A DNA stretch of 64,000 bases from Nematostella vectensis (lineage: Eukaryota; Cnidaria; Anthozoa; Actiniaria; Edwardsiidae), in contig NC_064043.1 of NCBI RefSeq assembly GCF_932526225.1, positions 12,274,085 through 12,338,084 of the forward strand. The letters are read 5' to 3'. Positions 62,785 through 64,000 of this stretch are shown piece after piece. Each line of letters begins with the position of its first letter. Position 1 is the first letter of the stretch. The translations under genes were made by a program, and so were the position numbers. The notes under the pieces were generated by a model that was not told the DNA's origin, did no database searches, and worked only from the letters and a program-made list of their open reading frames with translations.

Positions 62785-63660
62785 GGGCGCTTATTAATAA
62801 TTTTGGTTCAAAGGGGGCGCTTATTCGGGGTTCCCTTATAATAGTTTTGGTTCAGAGTGGGGCGCTTATTCGGGGAAGGCGCTTATTAATAATTTTTGTT
62901 CAAAGGGGGTGCTTATTTGGGGGGTCGCTTATTAATAGTTTTGGTTCAAAGTGGGGCGCTTATTCGGGGGTGGCGCTTATTAATAATTTTGGTTCAAAGG
63001 GGGCGCTTATTTGGGGGGTCGCTTATTAATAGTTTTGGTTCAAAGTGGGGCGCTTATTCGGGGGTGGCGCTTATTAATAATTTTGGTTCAAAGGGGGCGC
63101 TTATTTGGGGGGTCGCTTATTAATAGTTTTGGTTCAAAGTGGGGCGCTTATTCGGGGGTGGCGCTTATTAATAATTTTGGTTCAAAGGGGGCGCTTATTT
63201 GGGGGGGTCGTTTATTAATAATTTTGGTTCAAAGGGGGCACTTATTTGGGGGGTCCCTTATTAATAATTTTGGTTTAAAGGGGGTGCTTATTCGGGGGAG
63301 GCGCTTTTAATAGTTTGGGTTCAAAGGGGGCTTATTCAGGGGGGCCCTTATTAATAGTTTTGGTTCAAAGTGGGACGGTTATTAATAATTTTGGTTCAAA
63401 GGGTGCGCTTATTTGGGGGAGGCACTTATTAATAATTTTGGTTCATAGGGGGCGCTTATTCAGGGGGGTCGTTTATTAATAATTTTGTTTCAAAGGGGGT
63501 GCTTATTCGGGGGAGGCGCTTATTGGTAGTTTTGGTTCTAAGTTATTTAACTCAGTTTCAAACATGGGGAGGAGACATGGCCCTTATTAATAGTTTTGGT
63601 TCAAAGGAGGCGTTTATTCCGGAGGGGTGCTTATTTGGGGGAGCCACTTATTTGAGGGAG
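62785..63660. repeat. G-rich GGCGCTTATT tandem array, 47-bp units paired to 94 bp
   Basis: Units of GGGGCGCTTATT(C/T)GGGG and TTAATAATTTTGGTTCAAAG alternate. The best-ordered part (about 62890-63200) has a 94-bp higher-order period made of two variants (AATAGTTTTGG with AAAGTGGGG, and AATAATTTTGG with AAAGGGGG); the edges are decayed. Open frames here are repeat artefacts. Confidence 0.9.
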
Positions 63661-64000
63661 GCACACGAGTGATTACGGTTTTCCCTTTTTTTTAGATGGG
63701 TATAACCTAAGTTTATGTATAGAGAGTAGATTCTTTATTTTCTTTGAATGTTTTTACATTTTTTTCAAGTGCAGTAGACATTCAGCAACTTACAGAACTA
63801 ATATGATAACTTATGAATCCTATGAATCAACAATATTTTATAATTACATTTAATTGCTTTTAAAATATTTACAAAATGATTTACCATTAAAATTGACTAG
63901 TCTGGTGGAATTCATAAATAATGGGATATTGATTATTTACAATCTTGTGTGTGTATATATATGTATTCAAAGTGTAATGTTTTTTAAATAAATATTTTGG

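Noticed and set aside
62655-63310. Frames of 75-124 codons with GALIRG repeats
   Set aside because: Translation of the G-rich 47/94-bp array.

Overview
The window is nuclear DNA from an animal with a compact, intron-dense, AT-rich genome. Genes have many short exons with clean GT..AG borders and ancient intron positions. Short inverted-repeat transposons, minisatellites and long G or C runs are common. The proteins are closest in feel to those of an early-branching metazoan, and a sea anemone or other cnidarian is my best guess. That assignment is inference and was not checked. There is no prokaryotic, viral or organellar gene set and no CRISPR.

Layout. (1) 127-2532, minus: the 5' part of a gene encoding two back-to-back SAM domains, running off the left edge. 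(2) 6419-36829, minus: a complete class-1a P4-ATPase (ATP8A-type phospholipid flippase), reconstructed here as 43 coding exons and 1126 residues. Its last coding exon is cut off from the rest by a 6-kb array of a 56-bp satellite. (3) 38486-42842, minus: a four-exon SAP30/SAP30L gene (Sin3-HDAC corepressor subunit). Its start codon lies 842 bp from, and divergent to, (4) 43685-44864, plus: a two-box HMGB protein whose promoter and first codons are partly duplicated upstream. (5) 45904-46605, minus: a single-exon gene for an unrecognised basic protein. (6) 50958-53407, plus: a secreted single-domain CAP/SCP (PR-1/GAPR-1-like) protein in three exons. (7) 55918-62110, minus: Sec61 alpha, 13 coding exons and 475 residues, starting with a 7-nt coding exon. 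The last 1.7 kb is mostly a G-rich tandem repeat.

The genes do not form a pathway. Two act in membranes or secretion (ATP8A flippase, Sec61 translocon) and two in chromatin (SAP30L, HMGB), the latter sharing a divergent promoter. The most unusual property is in the flippase gene: at least seven different tandem repeats or tandem duplications start at, or contain, one of its splice sites. In one 76-bp array the splice-acceptor AG survives only in the copy that is the real exon border.

All exon models come from reading codon frame, splice phase and family resemblance by eye. Frames and phases close exactly across all joins, which is the main internal check. No alignments or database searches were run.
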